NCBI GenBank assembly: GCA_011109175.1
Contig: RDEW01000011.1
Location: forward strand, 180,193-244,192
Reading direction: 5' to 3'
DNA: 64,000 bases
Source: Dicyema japonicum
Lineage: Eukaryota > Dicyemida > Rhombozoa > Dicyemidae
The number at the start of each line of letters is the position of its first letter. Position 1 is the stretch's first letter. The position numbers were made by a program, and so were the translations under genes. Shown here piece after piece: positions 22,707-33,630 of this stretch. The notes under the pieces are model-generated. The model did not search any database. It worked only from the letters and a program-made list of their open reading frames with translations, and was not told the DNA's origin.

Positions 22707-24169
22707 TCAATTAACAACACACACAACCCTTTCCGTCTCTAAATTCAGTTCTTTTGCCTTCTCATATACAAAGTACTTCTCCTGAGGGCTGAAGGAATCC
22801 CCAAAGACCACATCTTCACTTCCTTCATCTCCCAACTGACCCAGAATCTCCACAACGTACTCCCTGAAATCAGAATCCACAGTCAATTCAAGTTCTTTGA
22901 TAGACACGTCGTTTTTGGCCGAATTTTCCTGCCCAAACGCCTTCCTGAAAAATGCCCTCTCCTCATCTCTTATTGCCTTCGCCTCATTCTCCAGCGCTAT
23001 CATATCATAGCCAATCTGGGAGTTATTTGGCTCCAGTTCAAATGCTTTCTTCATGTATTTGACCGCTTTCTCCGCCTTCCCCTTCCCAGAGAACGCCTAG
23101 GTTTCACCCAACCTTACTTTCGACAGCCTGTATAGGGCCTTCACACATTTGGGATCAACATCGAGGCACTCCTTGCAGCATCGCACACACTCGCTAAAAT
23201 CCTTCTGTTTGAGGTAGCACATGGCCATGTTGGAAAAGATCTCCACTGTCATTCGGTTCTTCAGGATATCCTCATACTGGTTCTGAGGATGTCGTTCATT
23301 GAGAACCCGCAAGCACTACTATAAGGAAATCACTACTCTCTCGTAGCACTTAAGTGCTATCCTGTACTTCTTGAAAGAATAGGACTTGTTCCCCTCCTAA
23401 AATTGAGGTACCAAATACCTGTTTCTCATCCATGATCACCCTCTGGATCTCTTCAAAGGCCATATTTCGTCTATTCTCCTACAATAACTATCCTTCAAAC
23501 GTAAGGGGTATCGTAGTAAAAGTCGACTGGACTGGGAACAGCAAAATGCAGCATCTCTATGCGAAAGAGGACTACAATCACAACCCAGGGGACCATATGA
23601 GTTCTGTGGGACAACTGGGTAAATTCCCTTGCTCCCATAGGCGACGTCAGGATGCAAAAGGAACAAGGAGATCTCGTCAAACACCATAGACTTAATCGCC
23701 ACCTCAAGGCCGAATAAGATCGAGTCTAAAGGTCACTTTCCGAGTCAAACTAGAATCCAGTCGCATTCTTTTCGTCTGTATGTCATATGGGGTTGTGTTG
23801 CCTTCTAGGAACGCCTCGTACTTGACTGTAGTGACTTAAAAGAGTAACCTCTGACCACAAAGTGGTCTCCGGGAGTGGACTTACCAGAACCTGGCTGGAT
23901 CACTGCTTTCCAAATCATGGAGTTCCACATATCAGACATCTCAGTCTTCAGATCCTCAAAGTTGGAGATATCGAATGGCATAGATTCCAGGATAAGGACT
24001 GGGAGAAATGGCCGTCACCTGAGTAAGGAATATCGTCTCCGAATATGTCTTCATCATGTGGATCAACATCTGCCATGACGTCATCTACGTTGAATATTAC
24101 TCCTTTGTCAGACTTAAATATAACCAATTGTATAACCAAAGCTGCATCCACAAGGGTTTTTTCGTCCAT
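22707..24169 (-). CDS. FKBP6: FKBP6-like co-chaperone (FKBP domain plus TPRs)
   Basis: Immunophilin-like co-chaperone. Animal FKBP6 (Shutdown in flies) binds HSP90 and is needed for piRNA loading in the germline. Frame-required introns: 23999-24018 (20), 23826-23848 (23), 23726-23750 (25), 23572-23593 (22), 23479-23500 (22), 23397-23418 (22), 23316-23336 (21), 23097-23117 (21). An optional 24-nt intron lies at 24113-24136. The product is 420-428 residues. The FKBP domain (about 75-190) has 'KYEAFLEGNTTPYD', 'MRLDSNSILFGLEVAIKSM' (the FKBP6 LG-D-LWGME-SM pattern), 'AYGSKG' and 'VPQNSYVLFRIEML'. The prolyl-isomerase active-site aromatics are not evident, as in other FKBP6 proteins. TPRs (about 225-345) include 'MAMCYLKQKDFSECVRCC' and 'AVKYMKKAFELEPNN'. 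The acidic N-terminus includes 'PHDEDIFGDD'. Next downstream gene is LIN54. Confidence 0.87.
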
Positions 24170-24460
24170 TAAACTATAAAAAAATTTTTTATTTTGAATT
24201 ATATCAAATATTTTTAAATAAAAAATAACTCATTCTATTTAAATTTAATGCCACATGTGGCACTAATTGTGAAAATAAACCTAAAGAAAATAGAAGACTT
24301 TCAATCAACAGTCACCAAAGTACATCCCTTCCAACAGATGTCAAAGGATCTTGGGCGTGACACTTTATATGCATCTTTGTATATCACTACACATTGAAAA
24401 TATTCATGTGAAGTGTGAAAAAAACTGAACAATCTAAAAAGTTTATCGGGAATATGGAAG
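24170..24460. other. AT-rich spacer upstream of FKBP6
   Basis: No coding sequence. Probably contains the FKBP6 promoter. A palindrome 'gccacatgtggc' (CACATGTG core) sits at about 24250-24261, roughly 85 bp upstream of the ATG, and could be an E-box-like site. Confidence 0.3.
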
Positions 24461-24469
24461 ATTGGTACT

Positions 24470-25220
24470 TTCCCGGTTCTGATGAATGTGTAGACAGAAC
24501 ATCGAGCCAGGTCTAGGAAATTCAAAAGAGGGCTTTTAGAGTGACGAAGCGCTGGATTTGTGGCGAATATCGAACCGGACCGACGCCATTGGAGGACCAT
24601 TATGAGACTAGAATACGGGAATGTGACCCCGTAAATTCAGTCAGCCGTCCTGTACGATATGCGCGGGAATGAGGGAGGAACTCCGGGGAAAGATGAGGTC
24701 ACTAATGGAATGCATTGGGATCACGTGATAATTAGTTTGGTTTTACCGTAGTCTTGGGATGCTAAATGAATAATAAATAATATTCTGAGGAAGTTTTCCG
24801 TCTACGTGACGGATTTAACTATTTTTGAGGCTCTTGTCAGGAAAAATGTACACTGCGTATCTCAGTCATTGTCTGCGTGTAACACAAGAATACAGAGTGT
24901 GTGGGATCTCGAAAGGAACACAGAGAGATGAGAAACTATTGAGAGTTCTCCTAATCGCTGCGATTATCTCTTAATGTTGTGCTGATTCTTAATTTTTAAA
25001 CTAATAATGAATTAAGTTTTTTTTTTATTTTAGGACATCAGACACGAACTCAGCCTCTTTCGCACTGTAGTGGGAACAATGGGAGACCACTGAGGTTGGA
25101 TGGCTCGTTTGATTGTGGGAACTGGGATTACCTAACTGTGTTACGTTTTTTCTGTCTTTCTCGGTGATCCCGGAATTCTAAATAAATAACTCAGCAATAT
25201 CCTCCACGTGAAGATCCCGT
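24470..25220 (+). mobile_element. LINE 3' ends (two copies)
   Basis: 24480-24770 encodes a decayed C-terminus ending 'WDHVIISLVLP', the same ending as the minus-strand copy at 2990-3060. 25050-25200 is a second tail with 'gtgggaactgggattacctaact' and the closing 'ggtgatcccgg ... aaataaata', also seen at 35660-35800 and 58330-58410. Confidence 0.6.
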
Positions 25221-26002
25221 TAAAGATAGAGACCTAACTACTCTCTCTTTTCCCCTATATTACTGATCATTACTAGGGAGGTCCCACAACTGTTGTTATA
25301 GATGGACTTGTTTCTCAGCATCTGCGACCACGGGGACTGGATACACTTAATTAGTTTTAATTTATGATTTCTTTCTTTTTATAGTTTTGATTTGTTCGTG
25401 ACATTCCTGCGTTAATTAGACCTGTTAACTTAACCAATCCAAAAGAAGACGATAATGATAAAGGTCCTTGCACATTCTTCGGTATTTTCTTTCCTTTTTT
25501 ATTAAATTTCCCACAGACACTACGTTTTACAGAGCATCGTACACCCAAATTAGAGCTGATACATAATCACCCTCTCAGAGTCTTAGTGTGGAACATGTGT
25601 TGTTCTGGTTATGTGTCTGATGAATCGACAGTGAGACATCATCTTCAGAGTATCCCTTCATATCAAAAACGTTTGCATCAAACATTGCATTTAATCACCG
25701 ACAGATTAAAAGGGAATACGTGGTCATCAGGTAATCTCGAAGTCCTTAAGTAGTCTTCTCATTTATTCTCGATGTTCGTCCAGAGAACCGACACACTTTC
25801 TATAAACTTTTTTGGAATATCGGAGATGTCAAAAAGGCTCGCGTTTTCCTCACAAGTTCCACGAAAGGAGTTGGCATTAGCGACAAAGAGGAGAACCTTT
25901 GTAGGGACTGGGAGACTGTTGATTAATCTTCTTCAAGTTCGTAGCGGACAGGTTTGTCCCTCATGAACCACATATTGTTGGTTGTATGTATTGCGTATAG
26001 AG
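25220..26002. other. region without a recognised gene; target of the hAT insertion
   Basis: Plus-strand frames are open for short stretches (for example 25620-25750 and 25772-25966) but show no motif I know. The segment continues at 27446 on the far side of the hAT element, so any feature here was split by that insertion. Confidence 0.3.
25995..26002 (+). repeat. left 8-bp target-site duplication of the hAT element
   Basis: GTATAGAG immediately precedes the element terminus CAGGGGTGTC and is repeated exactly at 27438-27445. Confidence 0.9.
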
Positions 26003-26230
26003 CAGGGGTGTCAAACATGCGGCCCTCAGTGTACCTTAAATTAAAATAATTCCAAAGACCAAGGGTAACCAAACTAATTCAGGGGTGTCAAACATGCGGC
26101 CCTTAGCGTACCTTAAATTAAAATAATTCCAAAGACCAAGGGTAACCAAACTAATCAGGGGTGTCAAACATGCGGCCCTCAGCGTACCTTAAATTAAAAT
26201 AATTCCAAAGACCAAGGGTAACAAACTAAC
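26003..26230 (+). repeat. three tandem copies of the hAT left terminus
   Basis: Copies start at 26003, 26080 and 26156 with 'caggggtgtcaaacatgcggcc' and end with 'ccaagggtaac'. The copies are almost identical. The array duplicates the terminal binding region of the element. Confidence 0.9.
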
Positions 26231-26640
26231 TAGCTCCTTGATCCTGACTCGTTCCAGCGTTCCAGAACTTGTCTCAAGGTACAACATTGTCTTCGAGGGA
26301 GAATAGCTGGATCTTCTTGATGCCGGCCAGACATTGGGCGTCTCCTCAGTAAGGTGGATCCATTGACGCCATTGGAAGGAAAATAATTATGACCAACTAG
26401 CCACATAGCACCACATGGCGCCACGCGGCCAAAACCTTGACAAGCATAAGTGCGGCCAGATTAATGGCTATTAATTTAATTTATTAACCCCGGATACACA
26501 GAGAAAGAAGTTAAAGTAAACAACTAATTAAGTGTATCCAGTTTCCACTTCTACGAAAACAGAGTCCATCTGAATCAACATAAAGGGTAAAAGACGTCCA
26601 TACTTGCCGTTGTGGAAACCCCTCCAGTGGAGTGGGGGAG
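26231..26640. repeat. repeat nested inside the hAT element
   Basis: 26260-26430 is an inverted copy of the GGATCC/CATGTGG repeat at 1440-1550. 26484-26640 repeats 12219-12410. The block interrupts the sequence between the hAT terminus and its transposase remnant, so it inserted later. Confidence 0.6.
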
Positions 26641-26676
26641 TATAGCTCAAGGGTAGAGCGTTTGACTGCAGATCGA
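26634..26676 (+). tRNA. 5' half of a tRNA-Cys (GCA) sequence, truncated
   Basis: 'tatagctcaagggtagagcg' followed by 'tttgactgcagatc' reproduces the D arm and anticodon arm of metazoan tRNA-Cys, with the GCA anticodon in the 7-nt loop. A G-run that would start the acceptor stem precedes it. After the anticodon stem the match stops at 'gaatgac', and no T arm or 3' acceptor strand follows. It is a pseudogene or the head of a tRNA-derived element, not a functional tRNA. Confidence 0.75.
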
Positions 26677-26755
26677 ATGACTATAAAACACAAAAAATCA
26701 TTTTGTTATTTTTTAAATTTAATTAAAATTTTTTAATAGTTTTTGTAAATCGTGT

Positions 26756-27019
26756 TTGTCAATGTCACGTGCTTGTTCTGGAACTAAGAAACGGTGTTTG
26801 AACGATGAACGTAGATTGATTCAAGATAAATGGGAACTTGTCTATTTTTGCAAAAGACTTGATGGAAAAATACATTTATTTATATGTAACCAGTTTATCA
26901 CTATACAGAAAGAATACAACCTTAAAAGGCATACCAATTTACTCATCGATCATACAATAATTTCAAAAGTATTAAGTTGCTTATTAACCAAGATGGTTCA
27001 ATGCGTGTTTCAAAGCTAA
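26756..27019 (+). pseudogene. hAT transposase N-terminal (BED-finger) remnant
   Basis: The frame includes 'QDKWELVYFCKRLDGKIHLFI', 'CNQFITIQKEYNLKRH' and a later His. This is the arrangement of BED-finger hAT transposases of the GTF2IRD2/ZBED type (W..Y, C-x2-C, LKRH). The first zinc cysteine is replaced ('LFIC'), so the finger is probably dead. Later transposase pieces in 27080-27340 are interrupted by stops. Confidence 0.75.
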
Positions 27020-27437
27020 ATGAATTGCAAAAGATCTGACTGTGTTACAGACTCATTTCGTAAGAAAAATCATAATCAAAGTAATGCATAGTTACTGCAA
27101 ACTAGGAAATCAGCAGAATACTTGCAATGGATGGAAAATCATATCGCGATGGTGACTTCATCAAGCAACATTATGTAAAAACAGCAAAAATTATTTATAG
27201 ATATTTCATTAACCAAAAATACTGTTGCCGAACACATTAATGAAATGTCTTTGAATTTGAAAAACTAATTAAAGTCTGAAATGTTAAAATTTGACTATTT
27301 TTCAACAGCGATCGATGAAACAGGCGAGCTTTTTTTATTAATGAAATTATCAAAACTGCTTAAAGAGCAATCTTCCTTGATTTTTTATAAATGCGGCCTT
27401 GAAGCGCCCTTGAAGCGAAATGAGTTTGACACCCCTG

Positions 27438-27445
27438 GTATAGAG
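27438..27445 (+). repeat. right 8-bp target-site duplication of the hAT element
   Basis: GTATAGAG directly follows the right terminus 'ttgacacccctg' and equals the left copy at 25995-26002. Confidence 0.9.
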
Positions 27446-28060
27446 TGAGCTTAACGTTGAGTAGAAACAGATTTTGTAGTATCCAAGAAGTTTAGTTTTC
27501 GAAGGGAAGAGAATATGAAGTTGCCATCATGTCTCCTGAATGTCATGAGGGGGTCTTACGTGATACCCAATACCTTGATAGAGTTTGTAGAGTGGATTAG
27601 AACTCCATTGAGGGTTAAAGAGGTTCAAAGTTTGTTATCCTTCTATTTGAAGTAAAAATTCATAGTACATGAATTTTCAGGGATTGTGTATAATAGGTTC
27701 TTTATAAGCCAACTGCTCAGGTTGTCCAGTAAATCATATAAGCGGGTAACCGCAGTGTGAACACTGCTCTATCGAATGGCGTTTCGTGACATTGATTGAC
27801 ACACGATTGGTTGCTCGTAGTGCATGGTTGCTAAAATAAGATAAAAGTAATTTTTATAAAGTTTATTCATTTAAATGCCTACTTTATAGATGCTATTTTT
27901 ATTTTGAACGTGTTGTTACAACGTGTTGTTCTGGTGTTTATACATTCTCTGAAACTTATTCCAATATAAGAGCTGTTGTTGGGGAAAGACCTAGCAACCT
28001 ACCCTGTATTTAAATGCCAAGAAAATCTTATGAGCAAACTCTCCTACGATCTAATTGGAT
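27446..28060. other. region without a recognised gene
   Basis: Continuation of the sequence split by the hAT insertion. Short open stretches only. No motif, tRNA or repeat match was found. Confidence 0.3.
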
Positions 28061-28069
28061 GCAACGTTA

Positions 28070-30384
28070 CTGCAAAACATCAAATATCGAGTCTTCGTCA
28101 TACAGAATCTCACTTTTCGCAACATGGAACGTAAAAGGCAAGAGACGGAGTGGCCTTCATTGCTTCAAAGAAAATTGCACCTGCTATTGAAAGTCATAGA
28201 ATATTTAATGATCGGATAATGCTAATCCACGTCCGTGGACGACCATTGAATATTGCGGTCATGCAAGTGTATGCCCCAACATCTATTGCCAAGGATGACG
28301 AAATTGACCAATTTTATTATGAATTTCAAGAGGCACTAAAACTAATACCCAAAAAGGACATAACCTACATAATGGGGGATTTCAATTCAAAAGTTGGGTG
28401 TATGCCACATACGGATATTGTGGGAAGTTTTGGTTTGGGGAAAAGAAATGATGCTGGGGATCGACTGGTCCAATTCTGTCAGGAAAATGGATTTCAGATA
28501 ACTAACACATGGTTCAAACAGCACAAACGACGATTATACACTTGGACGTCGCCTAATGGAATGTCTAGGAACCAAATTGATTATATTTTGTGCGCCAAAC
28601 GTTGGAAAAGCTCTATAACAGCCGTCAAAACATATCCAGGGGCAGACTGTGGAACAGACCATCAGCTACTTGTTGCAAAAATTAGGACGAAATTCAGTAA
28701 CACTTGGAATACCCCCGAGTAAAAAAATTCGATGTCTCAAACATACCACCAGAATACGCAATGGAAGTTAAGCACAATATTGGATTACTGGATTTGAACG
28801 GAAGGATGCCTGATGAATTATGGAATGATATGCAGTTGGTTATCAGGAACGCTGCAATAAAACATGTCAAATACAAAACGCCGGCCAAGTGCACTGAGTG
28901 GCTCTCTGCCAACACCCTAAACATTGCTGAGGCTCGTAAAGCTGCTAAAGTCTCTGGGAATATAGACGAAACAAGAAAACTTAACTCTGGATTCAAAAAG
29001 GCAACCAGGAAGAATAAAGAAGACTACTGGAAGTTACGCTGCAAAAAATGGAAGATGACTATAAGAGAGGTCACACTAGGATTGCGTATTTACAACTAAA
29101 AAGATTACGAACCCCCTTTACAAAAATGATCGGCAAAATCAAGGACAAGAATGGTGTAGAATTGCTAAGCCAACAGAACATCCGAAATCTTTGGAGAGAA
29201 TATACGGAACGACTATATTCAGAAACTGTGTGCCCACCCATATATGTTGATGAAGCAAAGTTGGGTGAGGGGCATAAAATCTTTGAGGAGGAATGCGTGT
29301 GGGCTACACGGCAATTAACGGGGAACAAGGCACCAGAGATTGACAATATCTCAAGCGAATTGTTGAAGGCTATACCGGTGACAGCTATCACCAGTCTAGT
29401 CAAAAAATTTGGGAAACTGGTATTTGGCCACGCGAGTGGAAAAGATCTATATTTATACTAATACCGAAAAAAAAGGATAGCAAGGACTGTTCAAACTATC
29501 GTACAATAGCCTTAATTCCCCACGTGAGCAAAATACTTATAAAGATAATACAACATCGTCTAATAACGGGATTAAAATTGGAGGCAGGAACATCAATAAT
29601 TTGCGCTATGCTGACGATACAACCTTACTGGCTGAAACAGAGGATGGCATCAGGGAGTTGATTCTAAGATTCAGAGAAGAGAGCGCGTCTTTGGTTTATT
29701 GCTAAATATCAAGAAGACCAAAATTATGACTACTGCTAATAATGGAACTAAAAATTGGGAATGAGAAAATAGAGAGTTGCGATAATGTTGTCTTTCTGGG
29801 ATGTCTAATTAATCTGAATGGTGACGGAGGCTTGGAAATCAAGAGGCGAATTGCCATGGGACGAGACACCTTCCAGAGAATGAATAGAATTTGGAAAAAC
29901 AAAGATATTTTATTAAGACCAAATGCAGATTAGTTAATGCAATCGTATTCCCGGTTTTTTTATACGGCGCAGAATCATGGACATTGAAAAAGGCGGATAG
30001 GCGAAGAATTAATGCTTTTGAGCTGTGGTGCTGGAGGAGGTTACTAAGAATCCCTTGGACCTCCAAAGTAACAACCATCAATGTACTCAAACGGGTAGAG
30101 ACTGACATTTCACTAGAGGGAAGAATCGTAAAACACAGATTGGCGTTCTTTGGGAATGTTGTCCGCTCTGATTCACTGGAAAGAACCATTATGCTGAGCA
30201 ATATTACTGGGAAGAGAAGACCTGGCCGACCAAGGACTCGGTGGCTATCCACGGTGGAAGACGTCACGGGAATGCCTATATCAAAGCTACTCCAAATTGC
30301 AACGGATCGGGGAGAGTGGAGGAAACTTGTTCATGAGATCTCCAAGGGTCAGACACGACTATATTGGACAACAAAATAATTTTA
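28070..30384 (+). mobile_element. RTE-like LINE with endonuclease and internally deleted RT
   Basis: 28100-28720 encodes an apurinic-type endonuclease: 'ISLFATWNVKG', then 'VMQVYAPTS', 'IMGDFNSKVG', 'RNQIDYIL' and 'GTDHQLLVAKI', holding the catalytic Asp/Asn, Asp and His. The RT starts near 29280 ('GNKAPEIDN', 'WKRSIFILIPKKKDSKDCSNYRTIALI'-like pieces) but loses its palm. 'LRYADDTTLLAETEDG' resumes at about 29600. The C-terminal region (29740-30379, 'VVFLGCLINLNGDG', 'YGAESWTLKKADRR', 'GKRRPGRPRTRW') is nearly clean. Three breaks interrupt the ORF: an N-terminal deletion near 28140, the RT deletion near 29580 and a frame change near 29930. The endonuclease and C-terminal regions are otherwise well preserved, so the copy is fairly young. 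Confidence 0.88.
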
Positions 30385-30802
30385 TGAAAACATGTACAAG
30401 TTAAGCGACTATAGACTGCGCAATTACTTGGCTAGGTGACCGCCCGAAAATTAATTGTTTACAATTTTTATTTTATTTAGATCAAACACCATATCATCAT
30501 TAAACTGAATCACCAGTTTCTTGTTTACTATCTTTAATTTCCCATAGAAGACTCTTCAGCAAGAACATCATATTTATTTTTTTATTTTTATTACCTGATG
30601 TAATTTAATCATCATCGCTGTGTCATTAATATTTCGTCTCTCAGAGTTGTAACATCGACTAAACGGTGGGTGATAATTTTTATGGAGCCGTACATTCTAC
30701 GCAAATGCGAACAACTGGATTCTATCTGTATTTTACTCACTAAATTCTACTCCAACACGTAACCATTTTGTCGAATAACTTAATTTGACTTAACAAATTT
30801 CC
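30385..30802. other. AT-rich spacer
   Basis: No gene recognised between the RTE element and its extra 3' fragment. Confidence 0.4.
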
Positions 30803-30940
30803 GTGGAAGACGTCACGGGAATGCCTATATCAAAGCTACTCCAAATTGCAACGGATCGGGGAGAGTGGAGGAAACTTGTTCATGAGATCTCCAAGGGTCA
30901 GACACGACTAAATTGGATAACATAACATAATTTTATTTTT
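30803..30940 (+). mobile_element. 5'-truncated second copy of the RTE 3' end
   Basis: 30803-30910 is identical by eye over about 108 bp to 30254-30361 of the RTE element, then the two diverge slightly in the A/T-rich 3' tail. It covers the last 40 or so codons and the tail. A very short 5'-truncated insertion or a local duplication would both produce this. Confidence 0.85.
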
Positions 30941-31082
30941 AAATGCTATAAAAAATAAATGCTATTTTAAGTGCTAAAACTAATTTATATTTTTAATTTT
31001 TATTTTTGAGTGTAACCATAAATAATAATAGAATTAATTCCTGAATTTTTTAGTATTTAGTTGTAATAAAATTTCAGCCTTA

Positions 31083-31420
31083 ATGACCGCATCAAACAAC
31101 CAGGAAAATGAAAGAAACAATCGCCAGGAAAGGCGTAAAATCTCAGATGAAGTCAGAGAGCTCGTTATTAACCACGCTAAGAATAATCTTGGCAATACTG
31201 AGATCTCCCGGGTTATGGGTCTTCCTCGTACAACTGTATGTACAATTGTTTCTTCATATCTGAAGGATGGAAAGACCAAATGTGGCAAGCGTGGCGGGGA
31301 TCATAGAACAATCTTGACTGCTGACCAGAAAAATTTAGTACGGCAGTGGGTTGATGAAGATGCAACAATGACCTTGGGGGCGTGAAAATAAAATTGTGCG
31401 AGAGACGAAATATCCGTAAG
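31083..31420 (+). mobile_element. Tc1/mariner-like transposase N-terminal remnant
   Basis: A 100-codon frame gives a helix-turn-helix ('AKNNLGNTEISRVMGLPRTTV') and a linker ('KRGGDHRTILTADQKNLVRQWVDE') as in Tc1/IS630-superfamily transposases. After a frame change the translation continues 'KIKLCERRNIRKLQ'. No DDE catalytic domain and no terminal inverted repeats were found, so only the DNA-binding part remains. Confidence 0.65.
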
Positions 31421-31614
31421 TTACAAGCACCATCAGGCGCTGCTTAGATGGAGAAGGATTAAAGGATACGTTGTGAGAGCAGTTAATAGTGAGATTAATG
31501 AATAAATGAATGTAAATAAATTTTGTGTTTAAAATTTTATGCTGTTCCACCATAGGTGTTGAACTAGTATATTAATAATTGTGTATTCAAAAGGTTTAGA
31601 TATATAAAAATTAA

Positions 31615-31725
31615 TTTTCTGTCATTATTGATTGACTGTTGTCGTTATTGATTGACCACATGTCATTATTGATTGCCCAAGTATCCCTGTTGATTGGTTA
31701 TTGTCGTTATTGATTGATTTAAGCA
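31615..31725 (+). repeat. short tandem motif array (tgtcgttattgattga)
   Basis: 'tgtcattattgattga', 'tgtcgttattgattga' and variants recur four to five times in 100 bp with spacers of 2-10 bases. Two more units occur at 33640-33680, beyond the LINE copy that lies between, so the array may have been split by that LINE. Confidence 0.6.
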
Positions 31726-31739
31726 AAGTGGTTTCGAAA

Positions 31740-33630
31740 TGTCATGTGGCTCACCGACGACGTGGTGGCATTTAGAAGACCCACACTTTCTCACCAGTTG
31801 ACCAATAAGAAAGGCCTGCTCCGTCTCGGAGACGTTGAGGCCACTCCTGGACCAGCCAGAATAGTACAACTCAAATAAATGTAATCAAGAACAAGGTACT
31901 CGAACTTCGGACGTTTTTGAAAGAACATCACATCAACTTGTTGTTAATTTAAGAACCTTGTTAATTCAAAGTCCGATTTCCAAGATTTTCAATAATATTA
32001 ATCAACGCAAATCTCCCATCTTTGAGCTTTTCCTGTGCTCCAGATGACTTGAGCTCCCAGATTGACTCCTCTCACGTTACTGAAGGATGTGATTATCTGT
32101 GGTGACTTCAATTCGAAGCACCCATTGTGGTTAACAGGACACCCCATGAGAAAAAGGGGAAGATGCTAATGGAGGACCTTCACAGTCTCTGCATACTCAA
32201 CGATCCGGCTTTCCATACAAGAACGCCTACTCGACGTAACAATAAACTATCATCCATTGACATCTCATAGTCATCTCCGTCCTTGGCTCCTTTTATCGAC
32301 TGGTCAGTGAAATATGACACTAGGAGTGATCACAATCCAATATTTTTGGAGGTCAAAACGAAGTCTACAAACCAGACACTCTGATAAAATATTATACGTC
32401 TATCTCCTAAGGAGTTTTTAAAAGAACACCCCCTGAAAAAGATTGAACATAAACGCTCCGATGACTGGATCCTCTTTACTAGCCAGGATAACCGCAGAGC
32501 CATATCCAAAGCCAACAACTCAGAGGCCATAAGACCAGACAATATAACCACATGTGAACTGAAGCACCTAGCCCATCGAGCCCTGGAACTATTAACTCCC
32601 CAAAAGTTAACTCCCCCAAACCCCATCAGAGGACATTACTTATATCCGTGGACATCACAAATGCGTTCGACTCAGTCCCCAGGAAACTCCTTACAAAGAA
32701 GATATTTGAAACCAACATCCACCCGAACTTGAAACTTTGGCTTGAAACTTCTTGGAAGACAAGTACAAGTACTCTGCAACATCATCAAATCAAGATCTCT
32801 CTACTTTCCAAATGGAGTTCCTCAAGGCTCAATCTCTATATAAACGACATACCACAAACCTGTAATGAAAACTGCATAATCCTCTCATATACCGACGATA
32901 TCATTCTTGCTTCCAAGAACTGAAGCATTCTCAGTCCGCTCAACAAATGCTTGACAAGCTGGAACTATGGCTCTCGACGCAGAGGTTCGACACATCAGCA
33001 ACTAAGCCCTCTGTCACGTTGTTTACCACTTACAAAAGACAGCTTTGTAGATCCAAAAATCCTTATGAAGAACGAGGCTATTCCTATTAACAAAACACCG
33101 AAGATTCTGAAGTTACCTTTGATCAGGGACTCTTCTTTATCCGACATGTTGAGAATAAAGTAACTTCTGCTCTGAAGAAAATGAGAATTTTAAAAGTGCT
33201 CTCAAAAACACTTAGAGGACAAACTGGGAGCCTTGCCACGATTTATGACAAATTTATCTGACCCACGATGTTGTATACAAGTCCTTCGTGGCCAATGCAG
33301 ATTTCACGATCCACGTCATTAAAACTGTCCGAAATCGAGGAAACTGCAGTAAAGTTGATTGGACCAGAAAATAAGATACAACCAATAATTGACTTACAAC
33401 AAAAATTCTTAAAGGCGGCCACTCTACCGAGCTGCCCCCTGTTTCATATATTATCAAAATATCTACAAACATTTAAAAGTTTGAGCCGATGTCATGTCTA
33501 ATGAAAAGAGCTGTACAGGATTCTTGACCCGTTGGACTCGTCCTCTTCCTTGTCGGTCTGGGATCACTTAGTTAGTTGAGAACTTTTACTTCTTTCTCGT
33601 GACTCAGTGATCCTGGAGGCAATAATAATA
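31740..33630 (+). mobile_element. LINE with endonuclease and RT pieces
   Basis: 31885-31990 reads 'RNKVLELRTFLKEHHINLLLI' (endonuclease N-terminus). 32095 gives 'VIICGDFNSKHPLW'. 32645-32920 gives palm A 'VDITNAFDSVPRKLL' and 'INDIPQTC', then 'LSYTDDIILASKN' (the YxDD block as YTDD). 33215-33480 is the C-terminal region shared with 17.5 kb, and the tail ends at about 33615 in the 'gggatcacttagttag ... cagtgatcctgg' hairpin. Several frame changes. Confidence 0.75.

Larger units (their letters stand above)
26003..27437 (+). mobile_element. hAT (Charlie-like) DNA transposon, internally decayed
   Basis: Ends are CAGGGGTGTCAAAC at the left and its inverted copy at the right (27424-27437), with perfect 8-bp target duplications outside (GTATAGAG). 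The 8-bp duplication and the CAGGGGTGTC terminus are hallmarks of hAT elements. The left end is amplified into three tandem copies of about 76 bp, and a different repeat with a tRNA half is nested inside (about 26231-26740). The transposase remnant starts with a BED-finger-like region (26756-27019) and continues with stops to 'FSTAIDETG' near 27310, equivalent to the AIDESTD region of hAT transposases. Confidence 0.9.

Noticed and set aside
26634-26676. Functional tRNA-Cys gene
   Set aside because: No T arm and no 3' acceptor strand follow the anticodon arm.
31610-31720. CRISPR-like array
   Set aside because: Units of about 16 bp with spacers of 2-10 bp and variable sequence are a minisatellite; nothing else supports CRISPR and the genome is eukaryotic.
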